Origin: Phyllobacterium sophorae | GTDB lineage: Bacteria > Pseudomonadota > Alphaproteobacteria > Rhizobiales > Rhizobiaceae | Direction of reading: 5' to 3' | Assembly (NCBI RefSeq): GCF_003010965.1 | Contig: NZ_PGGM01000017.1 | Span: forward strand, 62,001 to 126,000 | DNA length: 64,000 nucleotides | Part shown: positions 27,453 to 36,086 of the stretch, piece by piece | How positions within the stretch are numbered: position 1 is the stretch's first letter | Layout of the letters: every line of letters begins with the position of its first letter | The notes under the pieces: generated by a model | Seen by the model: the letters and a program-made list of their open reading frames with translations, nothing else | Told to the model about the DNA's origin: nothing | The model's database searches: none | Program-made: the position numbers and the translations under genes

Positions 27453-28139
27453 ATGAACAATCCAGTGACTGAACCATTCGGTCCGATTACACATGAATCT
27501 GCGCCGCTGAGAAACAAAATCATGAGGTCGCTGCGGCGGGCAATTGAGACCGGTGTGCTGGAGCCAGGAACCCGGCTGGTGGAAAAGGACCTGTGCCAAC
27601 AGCTCAATGTCAGCCGCACGTCGCTGCGCGAAGCATTGCGTCAACTGCAGTCGGAAGGCATCCTTACCGATTTCAACAATCGCGGCCTGGCGGTGGTCAC
27701 CGTCACAACCGAGGACGCAGAGAATATCTATCGTATCCGCGGTGTGCTGGAGCAGCTGATTGTTGAGCAGTTTATCGAGAATGCGTCCGAAGCGGAGGTT
27801 CAGGCGCTCAAAGCCCATTTTGCCCAATTGCGGGAAGCCTATCTGCATGGAAATGCCGAAGAAATCGTCGCCAACAAACGCGATTTCTACGACCGCATTT
27901 GCACCGGCGCCCGCAATCCCATCGCGTTCGGCGTTCTCAGCAAGCTGACTGTGCTGACGTCGCCGTTGCGCCGCCGGTCAGTGGTGCGCACGCAACGGCG
28001 AAGTCAAAGCATTGCCGAGATCGAGAAGATTGTCAGCGCCATCGATAAACGTGACAAGGCCGCTGCCAAAGCGGCTGCCGAGGAGCATGTCGCTCATTCC
28101 GCCCGCTCGGCGCTTCATGCTGACGAACCGGCCAACTAG
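27453..28139 (+). CDS. GntR-family regulator with FCD domain
   Basis: A 228-residue regulator: winged HTH at ~25-90 (VEKDLCQQLNVSRTSLREAL) and an FCD ligand-binding domain at ~95-215 (IYRIRGVLEQLIVEQFIENA). Good Shine-Dalgarno GAGGAGC. The stop is two bases before the ubiX-like gene, so the two are co-transcribed. Such regulators usually sense the carboxylate degraded by their partner enzymes. Confidence 0.92.
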   Translation: MNNPVTEPFGPITHESAPLRNKIMRSLRRAIETGVLEPGTRLVEKDLCQQLNVSRTSLREALRQLQSEGILTDFNNRGLAVVTVTTEDAENIYRIRGVLEQLIVEQFIENASEAEVQALKAHFAQLREAYLHGNAEEIVANKRDFYDRICTGARNPIAFGVLSKLTVLTSPLRRRSVVRTQRRSQSIAEIEKIVSAIDKRDKAAAKAAAEEHVAHSARSALHADEPAN

Positions 28140-28141
28140 CC

Positions 28142-28726
28142 ATGCGTCGCATCATTATCGCGATAACGGGGGCCTCCGGAGTCATCTATGGCGTGCGCGC
28201 ATTGCAACTTCTACGTGACATTGCCGATGTCGAGACCCACGCGATAATTTCGCCGGCAGCGCTGCGCACTGCAACTGACGAAATCGATATGAGCGCCGAG
28301 GAGATCCGCGGCCTCGGCGACAAACTTTATAATTACCGGGACATTGGTGCTGCCATTTCTTCCGGTTCCTTCCGCACGGCCGGCATGCTGATTGCGCCAT
28401 GTTCGGTAAAGACGCTCAGCGGGATCGCCAACTCATACAATGACGAGCTGATCGTCCGCGCCGCGGACGTCAGCCTTAAAGAACGCCGCCGTGTGGTGTT
28501 GCTGTTTCGCGAAACGCCGCTGCACGCCGGTCATATCGCCTTGATGGATCAGGCCACGCGAAACGGCGCGATCGTCATGCCGCCGGTTCCAGCCTTTTAC
28601 AGCAAACCGCAAACGATCGATGACATGGTCAACCAGACAGTTGGCCGCGCGCTTGATCTGTTCGACATCGATCTGCCGGTTGTCAAACGCTGGAAGGAAG
28701 ATGAACCGGGTCAACCGGCCTCATAG
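28142..28726 (+). CDS. UbiX-family flavin prenyltransferase
   Basis: A 194-residue flavoprotein of the UbiX/Pad1 family: ITGASGVIYG at residues 8-17, LIAPCSVKTLSGIANSYNDE in the middle, and the family segment LLFRETPLHAGHI. UbiX attaches a dimethylallyl group to FMN to make the prenylated cofactor of UbiD decarboxylases. No ubiD gene is present in the window, so a partner must be elsewhere. The GntR gene upstream suggests inducible, catabolic use rather than ubiquinone synthesis. Confidence 0.92.
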   Translation: MRRIIIAITGASGVIYGVRALQLLRDIADVETHAIISPAALRTATDEIDMSAEEIRGLGDKLYNYRDIGAAISSGSFRTAGMLIAPCSVKTLSGIANSYNDELIVRAADVSLKERRRVVLLFRETPLHAGHIALMDQATRNGAIVMPPVPAFYSKPQTIDDMVNQTVGRALDLFDIDLPVVKRWKEDEPGQPAS

Positions 28727-29227
28727 GCCGGCCAATGCCTGCTCAATGACGGCAATGTCACGACGCGCGGCTTCGTCCAGATCTGAGCCATGATAGTGTC
28801 GCACGACGAGTGCCAGGTTCTGGCCGTTACCATGGTTGCCGTCATCTGAAATCATCGCCAGCAACAGCCCTTCGGTTTCCAGCACGGCGAGTTCGATCCG
28901 CTCGGCCGACAGTTCTGCGGCCTTAACAGCGTCACGCAGGACCTCGGATTGATTGTCAGGCGCGGGTCTCGGTCCGGTTTTCAGCCGCTTGCGAACGGTG
29001 CGCAAAGGTGCGACGACTTCCTCGCGCCATTCTCTCACCAGCTCAATGATATGCTGTGTCTTTGCCGGTGAAAGAGCAATCGATCCTTGGTTGAGCCAGG
29101 CGGCGAAAAGCAAAACCGGCACATCCACACCGTGCCGCTCCTGCAAAACAAGACATGCATCGGCGACGCCCGGAGCCTTGTAGAGGCGCCGCGCAAAATC
29201 CCACAACCCAATGTTTACATCCTGCAT
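28721..29227 (-). CDS. TIGR02444-family protein
   Basis: A 168-residue protein. It begins MQDVNIGLWDFARRLYKAPG and contains LLFAAWLNQGSIALSP, the pattern of the TIGR02444/DUF2390 family (uncharacterised, cytoplasmic, helical). The frame opens at 29317, but the ATG at 29227 starts the conserved domain. Converges with ubiX and overlaps it by six bases. Confidence 0.8.
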   Translation of the reverse strand: MQDVNIGLWDFARRLYKAPGVADACLVLQERHGVDVPVLLFAAWLNQGSIALSPAKTQHIIELVREWREEVVAPLRTVRKRLKTGPRPAPDNQSEVLRDAVKAAELSAERIELAVLETEGLLLAMISDDGNHGNGQNLALVVRHYHGSDLDEAARRDIAVIEQALAGL

Positions 29228-29599
29228 GCTGGCCCTCGTGATATTCGCGGAGCCGATAAGGCTTCTTCCCGCTCTACCAGCTTCAGCATTATCCGCAAGC
29301 CCTACGTCACGCGCCATGTCAACTTGATGACAGGCCCATCAACGACCACAGAGCCGTGCCAGCCGTGAGGTCGTCGCGAGGCTTACGGCAAATTTGCAAA
29401 CGCTATCAAAATCTGAGCAACCAATCCGCCGTGACGGTCGGGGGACGTTGACCCGTCTTTGCGAAGAACGACATGAAAGGCCAGAACCAGCGCCAATCAT
29501 GCCGGTGTCGCTGGCAAAGCAATGATCCATGCTTGGAGGGCGGGGGCGGGCTGGCACCATCATCTGTGCAGGTTGCTGGAACTATGGCATAACTAAGTG
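29228..29599. other. Intergenic, nothing recognised
   Basis: Divergent promoter space between the TIGR02444 gene and the EamA transporter. No repeats or small genes seen. Confidence 0.4.
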
Positions 29600-30571
29600 A
29601 TGGCGATACATGTCTTGGCAGTCGACAGCGGCGCGGTCAGGACGGAACAGGCGGCGGGCAGTTCGGCTGCAGTCGGCTATTCCGTGGCGGTGCTCTGCTG
29701 GCTCTTGTCGGCCGGCGTCTATATCGCCGCAAAATGGGTCTCCTCCGAGATGCCACCCTGGGCACTCTGCTTCTGGCGCGTGCTGATCGCCTGGGCAATC
29801 CTGCTGCCGCTGGTGCGTGGCCATTTCGGTTCTATTGCCGCGCTGATGCGGGCACGGCCCCTCGAACTGCTCCTCGTCGGCGGCATCGGGCTCGCGATCT
29901 GTCAGGGCATGGTGTTCATCGGGCTTGAATATGCCGACGCCACCACGGCCGGCATCATTGTGGCCCTGATCCCGATCATCACCATGATCCTCGCCCGTTT
30001 CATCCTGGGCGAGCCGATGGGAACCTGGCAGGTGATTGGATCGGTCATTGCCTTCCTCGGGATCGTCGTCATCATTATCAAGGGCAGCCCGGCGGCGTTG
30101 ATGCGTCTCGACGTGAATTCCGGGGAACTTTGGGTCGTCGCCGGCGCTGTCTGCTTCGGTCTCTATGCTGTTTTGCTCCGCCGCGCGAAATTCGAGCTGG
30201 AGCGTCTCCCGCTCCTGGTAGTGCTGCTCGGCGCTGCAGCGCTGACTGCACTGCCCTTCTATCTCGGGGAGCTTGCTTTAGACGAACGCTCAACGCTCGA
30301 TGGCAGCGGGCTCATCGCGCTGGCCTATGTGGCGATCCCCGGCGGAGCGCTGATGTATTATCTTTTCAATTGGAGCGTCGAAGCGCTCGGTGCAGCGCGG
30401 GCGGGCATGCTCCTCTATCTCCAGACAATCTTTGTCGCCGTACTCGCCTATTTTTTCCTTGGCGAGCACCTGCAATCCTATCATTTCAAAGGCGCGGCGC
30501 TCATCGTTGTTGGCCTGCTTTTTGTCACCCTGCTTAAGCCGCACACCACGCCTGTGGCGACAAAACCATAG
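29600..30571 (+). CDS. EamA/DMT-family transporter
   Basis: A 323-residue inner-membrane protein with ten predicted helices in two EamA repeats (first ~residues 28-150, second ~165-305). The repeat hallmarks FWRVLIAWAILLPL and AYFFLGEHLQSYHFKGAAL are visible. Family members export amino acids, nucleosides or drugs; substrate unknown. ATG at 29600 preferred over the GTG at 29597. Monocistronic. Confidence 0.9.
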   Translation: MAIHVLAVDSGAVRTEQAAGSSAAVGYSVAVLCWLLSAGVYIAAKWVSSEMPPWALCFWRVLIAWAILLPLVRGHFGSIAALMRARPLELLLVGGIGLAICQGMVFIGLEYADATTAGIIVALIPIITMILARFILGEPMGTWQVIGSVIAFLGIVVIIIKGSPAALMRLDVNSGELWVVAGAVCFGLYAVLLRRAKFELERLPLLVVLLGAAALTALPFYLGELALDERSTLDGSGLIALAYVAIPGGALMYYLFNWSVEALGAARAGMLLYLQTIFVAVLAYFFLGEHLQSYHFKGAALIVVGLLFVTLLKPHTTPVATKP

Positions 30572-30931
30572 GCTCAGAGCGACGGCCCTCATTAGCATCT
30601 TGAAACGAATGCTTGGCCTCGCCGGTCATCGCGTAAACAGCCCCCGATGTTCTCGATGGATACTTCGAAAGAGAGCCTGGTCTCCATGTTGCGTTCTTGA
30701 TCATGTTGCTCAAGCCATGCAGCAGAATACCGAATTTGCGCATGTTCTCGCCATCACAGATGCTGAATTATAGCGTAACAATAGCGCACTTCCCTTCCTG
30801 GACATCATGACCGCAAACGCCAGCGAGAACGCCCGGTGGGTGGCGTTATCAAGCCAAAGCTGTAAACTATTTGCCATCGCATACAGTGGTTCCCGTACCC
30901 TTGCGAGACGAACAGCAGCACATTGCCAGCC
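30572..30931. other. Intergenic, nothing recognised
   Basis: No convincing gene. Leads into the DeoR relic and the decayed region. Confidence 0.35.
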
Positions 30932-31160
30932 ATGCGTCAGAACCGCTTGATCGAACTTATTCAGGAGCATGGACAGGTCGCGGTTGCCGAACTCGTGGCG
31001 CTGTTCGATAAATCGCGCGATACAATCCGCCGGGATTTGGACTTGCTCGAGCAGCGTGGACTTCTTGTCCGCAGACACGGCGGCGCTGTTCATAACGCCA
31101 CGCTTTCCGCGTGGATACAACGTTCGGCCTGCGAATGGACGAACATGGAAGGAAAGGCTA
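30932..31160 (+). pseudogene. DeoR-family regulator relic
   Basis: The N-terminal HTH of a DeoR regulator is intact (MRQNRLIELIQEHGQVAVAE, DTIRRDLDLLEQRGLLVRRH, GGAVHN). The frame then shifts, with VDTTFGLRMDEHGRK continuing the family pattern in another frame, and homology stops. The sugar-phosphate sensor domain is gone, so the gene is non-functional. Confidence 0.8.
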
Positions 31161-31277
31161 TCCAGGCTCGTTGCTGGGAATCACCGAGCCGCGGGATAAT
31201 CGAGGGCCACGTCGCCAATCCTGCGCGTTTTGGAATGCGCTTCGCAATTCTGCGGAGGACAAAAGGGTCGTTGAATC

Positions 31278-31706
31278 TCATATCGGTCGATATAGCATCA
31301 CGCGACCGGCTGGGACGAGCTGCAGGATATAATCGAAATCACTGACATTCCTGGTGAGAATCGTAAGGCCAAGCTTTTGCGCCTGCAGGAATAATACACG
31401 GTCATGCAGTGCCCGAAGTCGTGCATCGGCCTTGTAGCCCTGCAGACGGCATAACATACCCGACAGGAGGGCGGCACTGCCCAAACCATCAGGATCTGGT
31501 GCGAAAGTCCGATGGGGAGGCATATCCTTCACAGTGGCAGCGATCTATCCAGGCAAATTCGCACGCAGGCGCCCAGCGCCATGCATTTGTCCGAACCGCG
31601 CAAAAGCGATGCTGGCTGGTACCCCACTTCGAATAAGCAGACGAAGATCTCGCCCCATTCGTGGCAGCCGGTCGCGATCGAGGGCGATGGAAGCGAAGAC
31701 GAATAG
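31278..31706 (-). pseudogene. PIN-domain (VapC-type) toxin relic with in-frame stop
   Basis: The minus strand reads RDLRLLIRSGVPASIAFARF, then a TAG at 31545-31547, then IAATVKDMPPHRTFAPDP and LFLQAQKLGLTILTRNVSDF ending at 31278. The C-terminal part has the PIN signature TILTRNVSDFD. The stop lies mid-protein in an otherwise continuous frame, and the N-terminal domain is also missing. A former type II toxin gene. Confidence 0.7.
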
Positions 31707-31921
31707 CACCCAAAGCTAACACCCTCTGGCCTAAACTAATTGTACAAAATTTGGGGACGATCCACCGTTATGGTTCGGCAACCTACGGATCTGCAAAGGG
31801 TCCGCAAAACTGTTTATGTCAGTTGCGGTGTTGCGGATTTCAGGCGCGCGAGTAAGTTCGCAGCGCTTAGCCGAGATTCCAGTTTCGTCGGTTCATTAAA
31901 GAGTGAGAGTTAGGGGAGATG

Positions 31922-32146
31922 ATGTACTGGCGCTATGTGATAACACGCGGTGATATATTTGGGATCCTCATTATCGTCGTTCTGCTTGTCGGCATTCTGT
32001 ATATTGGAACAATGCATCCGGGACTGGCAGAAAAGACCAACCATGGTTTTGCTCCTGACTGGACGTGTTTACCCGTGGACAAAGGCGATCCTGTTTGTTT
32101 CAGGCCCCCCATTCAAACAACCGATCCGAGCAATCAGCCAAAATAA
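31922..32146 (+). CDS. Small single-span membrane protein of unknown function
   Basis: A 74-residue protein with one helix (ITRGDIFGILIIVVLLVGIL, then YIG, residues ~7-30) and a short periplasmic tail with cysteines (DWTCLP, DPVCFRPP). AGGGGAG lies four bases before the ATG at 31922; a second ATG is one codon upstream. I believe similar short proteins occur in rhizobia, but cannot name a family. It is the only intact-looking gene in a decayed stretch. Confidence 0.6.
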   Translation: MYWRYVITRGDIFGILIIVVLLVGILYIGTMHPGLAEKTNHGFAPDWTCLPVDKGDPVCFRPPIQTTDPSNQPK

Positions 32147-32204
32147 CGCGCAAACGTGGCTCGACCCAATCGGAGCAAACGAAACTCATGTGCGCAACAA
32201 CTTG

Positions 32205-32579
32205 TCGAGGAATTTCCCAACAAAATCGACGGATATTTGAACGCCATTGGATAAGGAATGCCATTGACAGTGGGTCACGAAGTGCGATCGTGCGGATGTT
32301 GGATCGCAATGTCGATCTCGCGTGTAGAGACAATGAGGGATACACAGTTCTGCATGCCCGCTCGAGAGGAAGCAACCGGACAAGTATGACGTATTCACGA
32401 TCCTCCCTGGTCATGGTGCACCAGTAAATGCCCCCGGCATCAATGATTGGACGCCGGCACATATGGCAGCGAATTTCGAGGATAAGAAGGGCTGAAGATT
32501 CTCATTTATCACGGGCCAGATTTATCCACCCGCACCCGTATTGATGAATATGCGACGCCGCTAGAGCAAGCGCGTCAAC
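32205..32579 (+). pseudogene. Ankyrin-repeat protein relic
   Basis: Three frames in series give ankyrin repeats: AIVRMLDRNVDLACRDNEGY (then TVLHA), KYDVFTILPGHGAPVNAPGI (then NDWTPAHMAANFEDKKG), and GLKILIYHGPDLSTRTRIDE (then YATPLEQARQL). The second frame ends in TGA. The homology stops exactly where an IS-end-like sequence begins (32580). Confidence 0.75.
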
Positions 32580-32596
32580 TAGGCCCTGTTGACAAA
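32580..32596. repeat. Solitary IS5/IS427-type terminal repeat
   Basis: TAGGCCCTGTTGACAAA matches, with one difference in 17, the reverse complement of the right end (plus flanking TA) of the intact element at 39186-39202. It marks an old insertion into the ankyrin gene. No matching partner end was found nearby. Confidence 0.6.
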
Positions 32597-32878
32597 GTTT
32601 TCCATCATGAAGAAGTTTTGAGCCCCAAGCATTTGGGGGATGCGTTGCCACCGTCTTCAGCAATTTTCGAGAAATACCGATCCGCGCTCATATCGCAACC
32701 GTTGTCAGCGATCTGGCGAGGTCACGGCTCGGCGATCTTCTTGGAGTTTGGCCACTTGTCTCCCTGAGTGAGGCGCGACGGGTCTGTCGGAAATTCACGG
32801 GGCGACTGCACAGTCATGATCGAGTGGAGTTGGCGAATTGAAAGTGAAGACGCACCCCAACGCCGACGACGTTCCTGA
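32597..32878 (+). pseudogene. Fragment of an unrecognised protein with in-frame stop
   Basis: One frame reads SSAIFEKYRSALISQPLSAI, then WRGHGSAIFLEFGHLSP, a TGA at 32765-32767, and RRDGSVGNSRGDCTVMIEWS to a stop at 32876. The composition and continuity across the TGA indicate a decayed coding sequence. I recall similar small proteins in rhizobia but cannot name a family. Confidence 0.5.
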
Positions 32879-32908
32879 CCAAGAATTTCGACACGCATCC
32901 CATACCTC

Positions 32909-32954
32909 GCCTAAGATACGTCGCTAACGACGTCGTTAATGACGTGTCTTAGGC
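32909..32954. repeat. 46-bp near-perfect palindrome
   Basis: Begins GCCTAAGATACGTC and ends GACGTGTCTTAGGC, centred on TAACGACGTCGTTA. Twenty of 23 pairs match and there is no loop to speak of. It can form a long cruciform or hairpin. No U-run; not the end of any recognised gene. Confidence 0.8.
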
Positions 32955-32991
32955 CATCAAGGCGCTATCCGGCAGGCGGCGCCAATCGGGT

Positions 32992-33078
32992 GCTTACGAT
33001 TCAGAGTGGCGCATAATTGAGACGCCGTTATCTGCGGAGCGTGGAAGGAAATCCCGACCCGCGTACCCGCGGCAGGAT
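32992..33078 (+). pseudogene. IS5-family transposase N-terminal fragment
   Basis: AYDSEWRIIETPLSAERGRK (then SRPAYPRQD) aligns with the start of the intact transposase at 38422 (SDPEWRIVEPLLPTERGRKSRPSHDNR). Only this fragment remains. Confidence 0.75.
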
Positions 33079-33108
33079 TGCTGCCTCTGTACTACCGTCA
33101 AAGCGACA

Positions 33109-34110
33109 CTACTGGACCTTGATCACAACCTTGCCCTTCACACGACCCGTCTCGACATAGGCCAAAGCCTCGGGCGTTTGGTTGAAGGGGAAAATCTTGT
33201 CCACGACGGGGCGCAAGGCCCCACTGTCGATCAACTCGGCGATCTGTTCGAGTTGCCGACCATTGGCCCGCATGAACAGGAAAGAATACTGAACACTACG
33301 GCTCTTCGCCTTCTTGCGCACGCTGCGGCTCAACAGCCGGACGACAAGCTTCAAGAGCGCGTTCAGACCAAGATCTTTGGCGAACGCCGGGTCCGGCGGG
33401 CCCGAAATGGAGACTAAATGGCCGCCCGGCTTCAGGACGTTGAGTGACTTCGCAAGCGTCTTCGGATCCTGGCTGTTCAGGACCACGTCATAGCCGGAGA
33501 GAACTTTCTCGAAGTCCTGGCTCTTGTAGTCAATCACCACATCGGCGCCGAGGCTTTTGACAAGAGCGGCATTTTTCGCACTCGTCGTCGTCGCGACCGT
33601 TGCGCCCAGATGCTTGGCGAGTTGGATCGCGATCGTACCGACGCCGCCCGAACCCGCCTGAATGAAGACTTTCTGGCCCGGCTTCACCTTCGCGATATCG
33701 ACGAGGGCCTGCCACGCCGTCAGCGCGACCAGTGGGATGGACGACGCTTCTTCCATATCCAGCGTACGGGGTTTCAGTGCTGCATCATCTTCGTGGATGG
33801 CGATCAATTCCGCAAACGTGCCGACGCGGTGGTCCCTCGGCCGCGCATAGATCTCGTCGCCGACCTTGAAGCGGTTGACACCGGAGCCGACCTTGACGAC
33901 AGTCCCAGCGACATCATGGCCAAGCACGAAGGGCGGACGGTAAGGCAGGAAGATCTTGAAAGCGCCGTCCCTGACCTTGGAATCGAGCGGGTTGACGGAT
34001 GTGGCATGGACGCGAACGAGGACGTCGCCATTTTGAACCTGCGGATCCGGCAGTTCGGCAAGGCGCAGCGCGCCCTTCTTCTTGTACTTGTCGACGACAT
34101 AAGCTTTCAC
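33109..34110 (-). CDS. NADP-dependent MDR oxidoreductase (quinone oxidoreductase-like)
   Basis: A 333-residue medium-chain dehydrogenase/reductase without structural or catalytic zinc ligands. The GroES-like domain contains VHATSVNPLDSKVRDG and VLGHDVAGTVVKVG. The Rossmann motif is AGSGGVGTIAIQLAK. This is the zeta-crystallin-like branch that reduces quinones or enones. The frame opens at 34203; GTG at 34110 with GGAGA upstream is the natural start. It is downstream of, and co-oriented with, the TetR gene. Confidence 0.88.
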   Translation of the reverse strand: MKAYVVDKYKKKGALRLAELPDPQVQNGDVLVRVHATSVNPLDSKVRDGAFKIFLPYRPPFVLGHDVAGTVVKVGSGVNRFKVGDEIYARPRDHRVGTFAELIAIHEDDAALKPRTLDMEEASSIPLVALTAWQALVDIAKVKPGQKVFIQAGSGGVGTIAIQLAKHLGATVATTTSAKNAALVKSLGADVVIDYKSQDFEKVLSGYDVVLNSQDPKTLAKSLNVLKPGGHLVSISGPPDPAFAKDLGLNALLKLVVRLLSRSVRKKAKSRSVQYSFLFMRANGRQLEQIAELIDSGALRPVVDKIFPFNQTPEALAYVETGRVKGKVVIKVQ

Positions 34111-34257
34111 TGGAAATCTCCGGTCTGTTGGTTCGTTGCTGGCAAGGTTTTGATTCGCCGCGCAGCGGCAAAGTTCAGGTATTGTCGGAGGCAATGATGC
34201 CAAGTGTGACCCCGTCCGAACACTTATAGAGCGCGCGCTCTTGTATGGATTTCAGGC

Positions 34258-34839
34258 TCAAGAGGCCTGTGAGTGCGTAAGACCCGCCAAGGCGCGTAAG
34301 GCGTTCTTTCCAGCCTGCAGAATGCGGTCCGACACTTCATTATTGACCGCCCGTGCCAGTTGGAGCGTCCCGATCAGTGTCGCAAAAAATGCGTATGCCA
34401 CGTCCTCCCTCGCTTCGACATCTGCTGGAAGCGCTTCGGCAAGCAGGAGCACAAGGATGCGGGACTGTTCGGCATACATGCCGCGCGTCTCCTCCGGCTG
34501 CCGCGCGAGCTCCGGCAGCAGAGCTGCGGAGGTGCAGCCCAGTCCCGGATTGTCCCGGTGTTCTGGCGAGAGGTAGAAGTCGATCACGCCGTCGAGCCCC
34601 CCTTCGTCCAACACCGCGCGCAGCCATACTGCTTGTTTGCTCAGGGCATCAGACAACGTTTCCCGGACGAGATCGGCTTTCGAGGGAAAGTGGGGATAGA
34701 AGGCGCCATTGGTTAGGCCGGCATCCTTCATGATCGTCGCAAGACCCGAGCCCGCAATTCCATCCGTGCGAAACCGCTCGATAGCGACATCGATGATCTT
34801 CCGGCGTGACGTGTCTTTTCGGCCTTTTTCGTATCGCAT
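34258..34839 (-). CDS. TetR-family transcriptional regulator
   Basis: A 193-residue repressor: TetR HTH at residues ~10-57 (GIAGSGLATIMKDAGLTNGA, FYPHFPSKADLVRETL) and an AcrR-like ligand domain. The N-terminus MRYEKGRKDTSRRK is nearly repeated in the broken TetR copy at 37842, as is a motif upstream. Probably controls the oxidoreductase genes on either side, responding to an electrophile or quinone (inferred). Confidence 0.92.
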   Translation of the reverse strand: MRYEKGRKDTSRRKIIDVAIERFRTDGIAGSGLATIMKDAGLTNGAFYPHFPSKADLVRETLSDALSKQAVWLRAVLDEGGLDGVIDFYLSPEHRDNPGLGCTSAALLPELARQPEETRGMYAEQSRILVLLLAEALPADVEAREDVAYAFFATLIGTLQLARAVNNEVSDRILQAGKNALRALAGLTHSQAS

Positions 34840-34864
34840 GAGGTGCCCTTCAAATTTCTATTGA

Positions 34865-34877
34865 ATTATGACCATAA
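34865..34877. promoter_or_regulatory. Candidate TetR operator upstream of tetR
   Basis: ATTATGACCATAA includes the inverted repeat TTATG-AC-CATAA, 26 bases from the tetR start. On the gene strand GTCATAATTCAAT matches GTCATAATGCAAT at 37806-37818, at the same distance from the broken TetR copy. Likely an autoregulatory site. Confidence 0.5.
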
Positions 34878-34962
34878 CATCATGAGGTGGGCATAATGCA
34901 ACTGCTCTCCTGGCACAGCTGCGGGTGCACACGTCGCGCGCGGAGCGGCTGCAAAACCGCTT

Positions 34963-34999
34963 GGAGTCTGCCCGGTTGGCGTTTAGCCGGGCAGACTCC
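34963..34999 (-). terminator. 13-bp stem-loop after the MDR/SDR operon
   Basis: GGAGTCTGCCCGG (34963-34975) and CCGGGCAGACTCC (34987-34999) pair perfectly around eleven bases. Read on the minus strand it follows the stop at 35061 and is succeeded by AAGCGGTTTTG, a weak U-run. Probable terminator of the three-gene operon. Confidence 0.7.
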
Positions 35000-35060
35000 T
35001 GCTTCTTTAGTGATCGCGTGTCATTTCGGGAAAACGAAGCTCCGCTTTCCCCTGACAACC

Positions 35061-36047
35061 CTAAAGATTGACATCGACGACCGTGCGGCCCTGGATGTGC
35101 CCTCCCAGAATGCTCTCCGCGACGCCGGCGACCTGCGCCAGACCGATGGCTGTCGTCGTGCGCGCGAGCTTCGCGAGATCCAGATCGCGGGCGAGGCGCG
35201 CCCAGGCCTCCAAACGCACCGCCTGCGGGGCATTGACCGAGTCTATGCCGGCAAGGGTAATATTGCGCAGGATGAAAGGGAGCACCGTGGCAGGAAGGTC
35301 GCGGCCCTGGGCAAGGCCGCAGCTGGTCACGACGCCACGATACTTAGTCTGTGCCAGGACGTTTGCCAGCGTATGACTGCCGACGCTGTCGATTGCGCCT
35401 GCCCAGCGTTCGGCCGCAACGGGAGCTCCCGGTTCCGACAGTGTGTTCCGATCGATGATCTCTGCCGCTCCGAGCTCCCGCAGATAGGCTGTTTCCTCAA
35501 GTCGGCCCGTGGAGGCTATGACGCGGTATCCGAGCCCCGAGAGCAGCGCGATGGCGATGGATCCGACGCCGCCATTGGCTCCCGTCACGAGGATGTCGCC
35601 CTGATCGGGCGTGATCCCGCCATGCTCAAGTGCCAGCACGGACAGCATGGCCGTGTAGCCAGCAGTGCCGATGGCCATCGCATCCTTCGTGGAGAGCGAT
35701 TCGGGGAGCTTGACGAGCCAGTCGCCGCTCAGCCGGGCCTTCTGCGCATATCCGCCGTGATGGGTCTGGCTCAGCCCCCATCCGTTGGCAACCACCCGGT
35801 CGCCAACCTTGAAATCAGGATGGGAGGACGCTTCCACCGTTCCGGCGAGGTCGATGCCAGGAACGAGCGGAAACGTCTGGATCACCGGCAGTCGTCCGGT
35901 TACGGCTATCCCGTCCTTGTAGTTCACGGTCGAGTAATCCACGGCGACTGTCACGTCGCCGTCCATCAGATCGGCCTCGGTCAGGTCTACGATCGTCGTG
36001 GAGAGCGTATCGCCATCCTTGGAGGCGAGCAAAGCTTTGAACGTCAT
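35061..36047 (-). CDS. MDR-family oxidoreductase (AcuI/YhdH-like)
   Basis: A 328-residue zinc-free MDR enzyme. The start FKALLASKDGDTLSTTIVDL, the segment VDYSTVNYKDGIAVTG and the Rossmann motif GANGGVGSIAIALL fit the acrylyl-CoA/quinone reductase AcuI-YhdH group. It uses NADPH to reduce an activated double bond. AGGAAGAAG precedes the ATG. Last gene of a minus-strand operon behind two SDR genes (gap 39 bases). The very long open frame on the opposite strand here is a shadow. Confidence 0.9.
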   Translation of the reverse strand: MTFKALLASKDGDTLSTTIVDLTEADLMDGDVTVAVDYSTVNYKDGIAVTGRLPVIQTFPLVPGIDLAGTVEASSHPDFKVGDRVVANGWGLSQTHHGGYAQKARLSGDWLVKLPESLSTKDAMAIGTAGYTAMLSVLALEHGGITPDQGDILVTGANGGVGSIAIALLSGLGYRVIASTGRLEETAYLRELGAAEIIDRNTLSEPGAPVAAERWAGAIDSVGSHTLANVLAQTKYRGVVTSCGLAQGRDLPATVLPFILRNITLAGIDSVNAPQAVRLEAWARLARDLDLAKLARTTTAIGLAQVAGVAESILGGHIQGRTVVDVNL

Positions 36048-36086
36048 TGTCTTCTTCCTATCGAATTGAGGGTGTGGCGATGCAGA

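Noticed and set aside
32909-32954. Integron attC site
   Set aside because: The ends GCCTAAG/CTTAGGC resemble attC cores but lack the AAC/GTT triplets needed for integrase cleavage. No integrase or cassette array is present, and the symmetry lacks the usual extrahelical bases.
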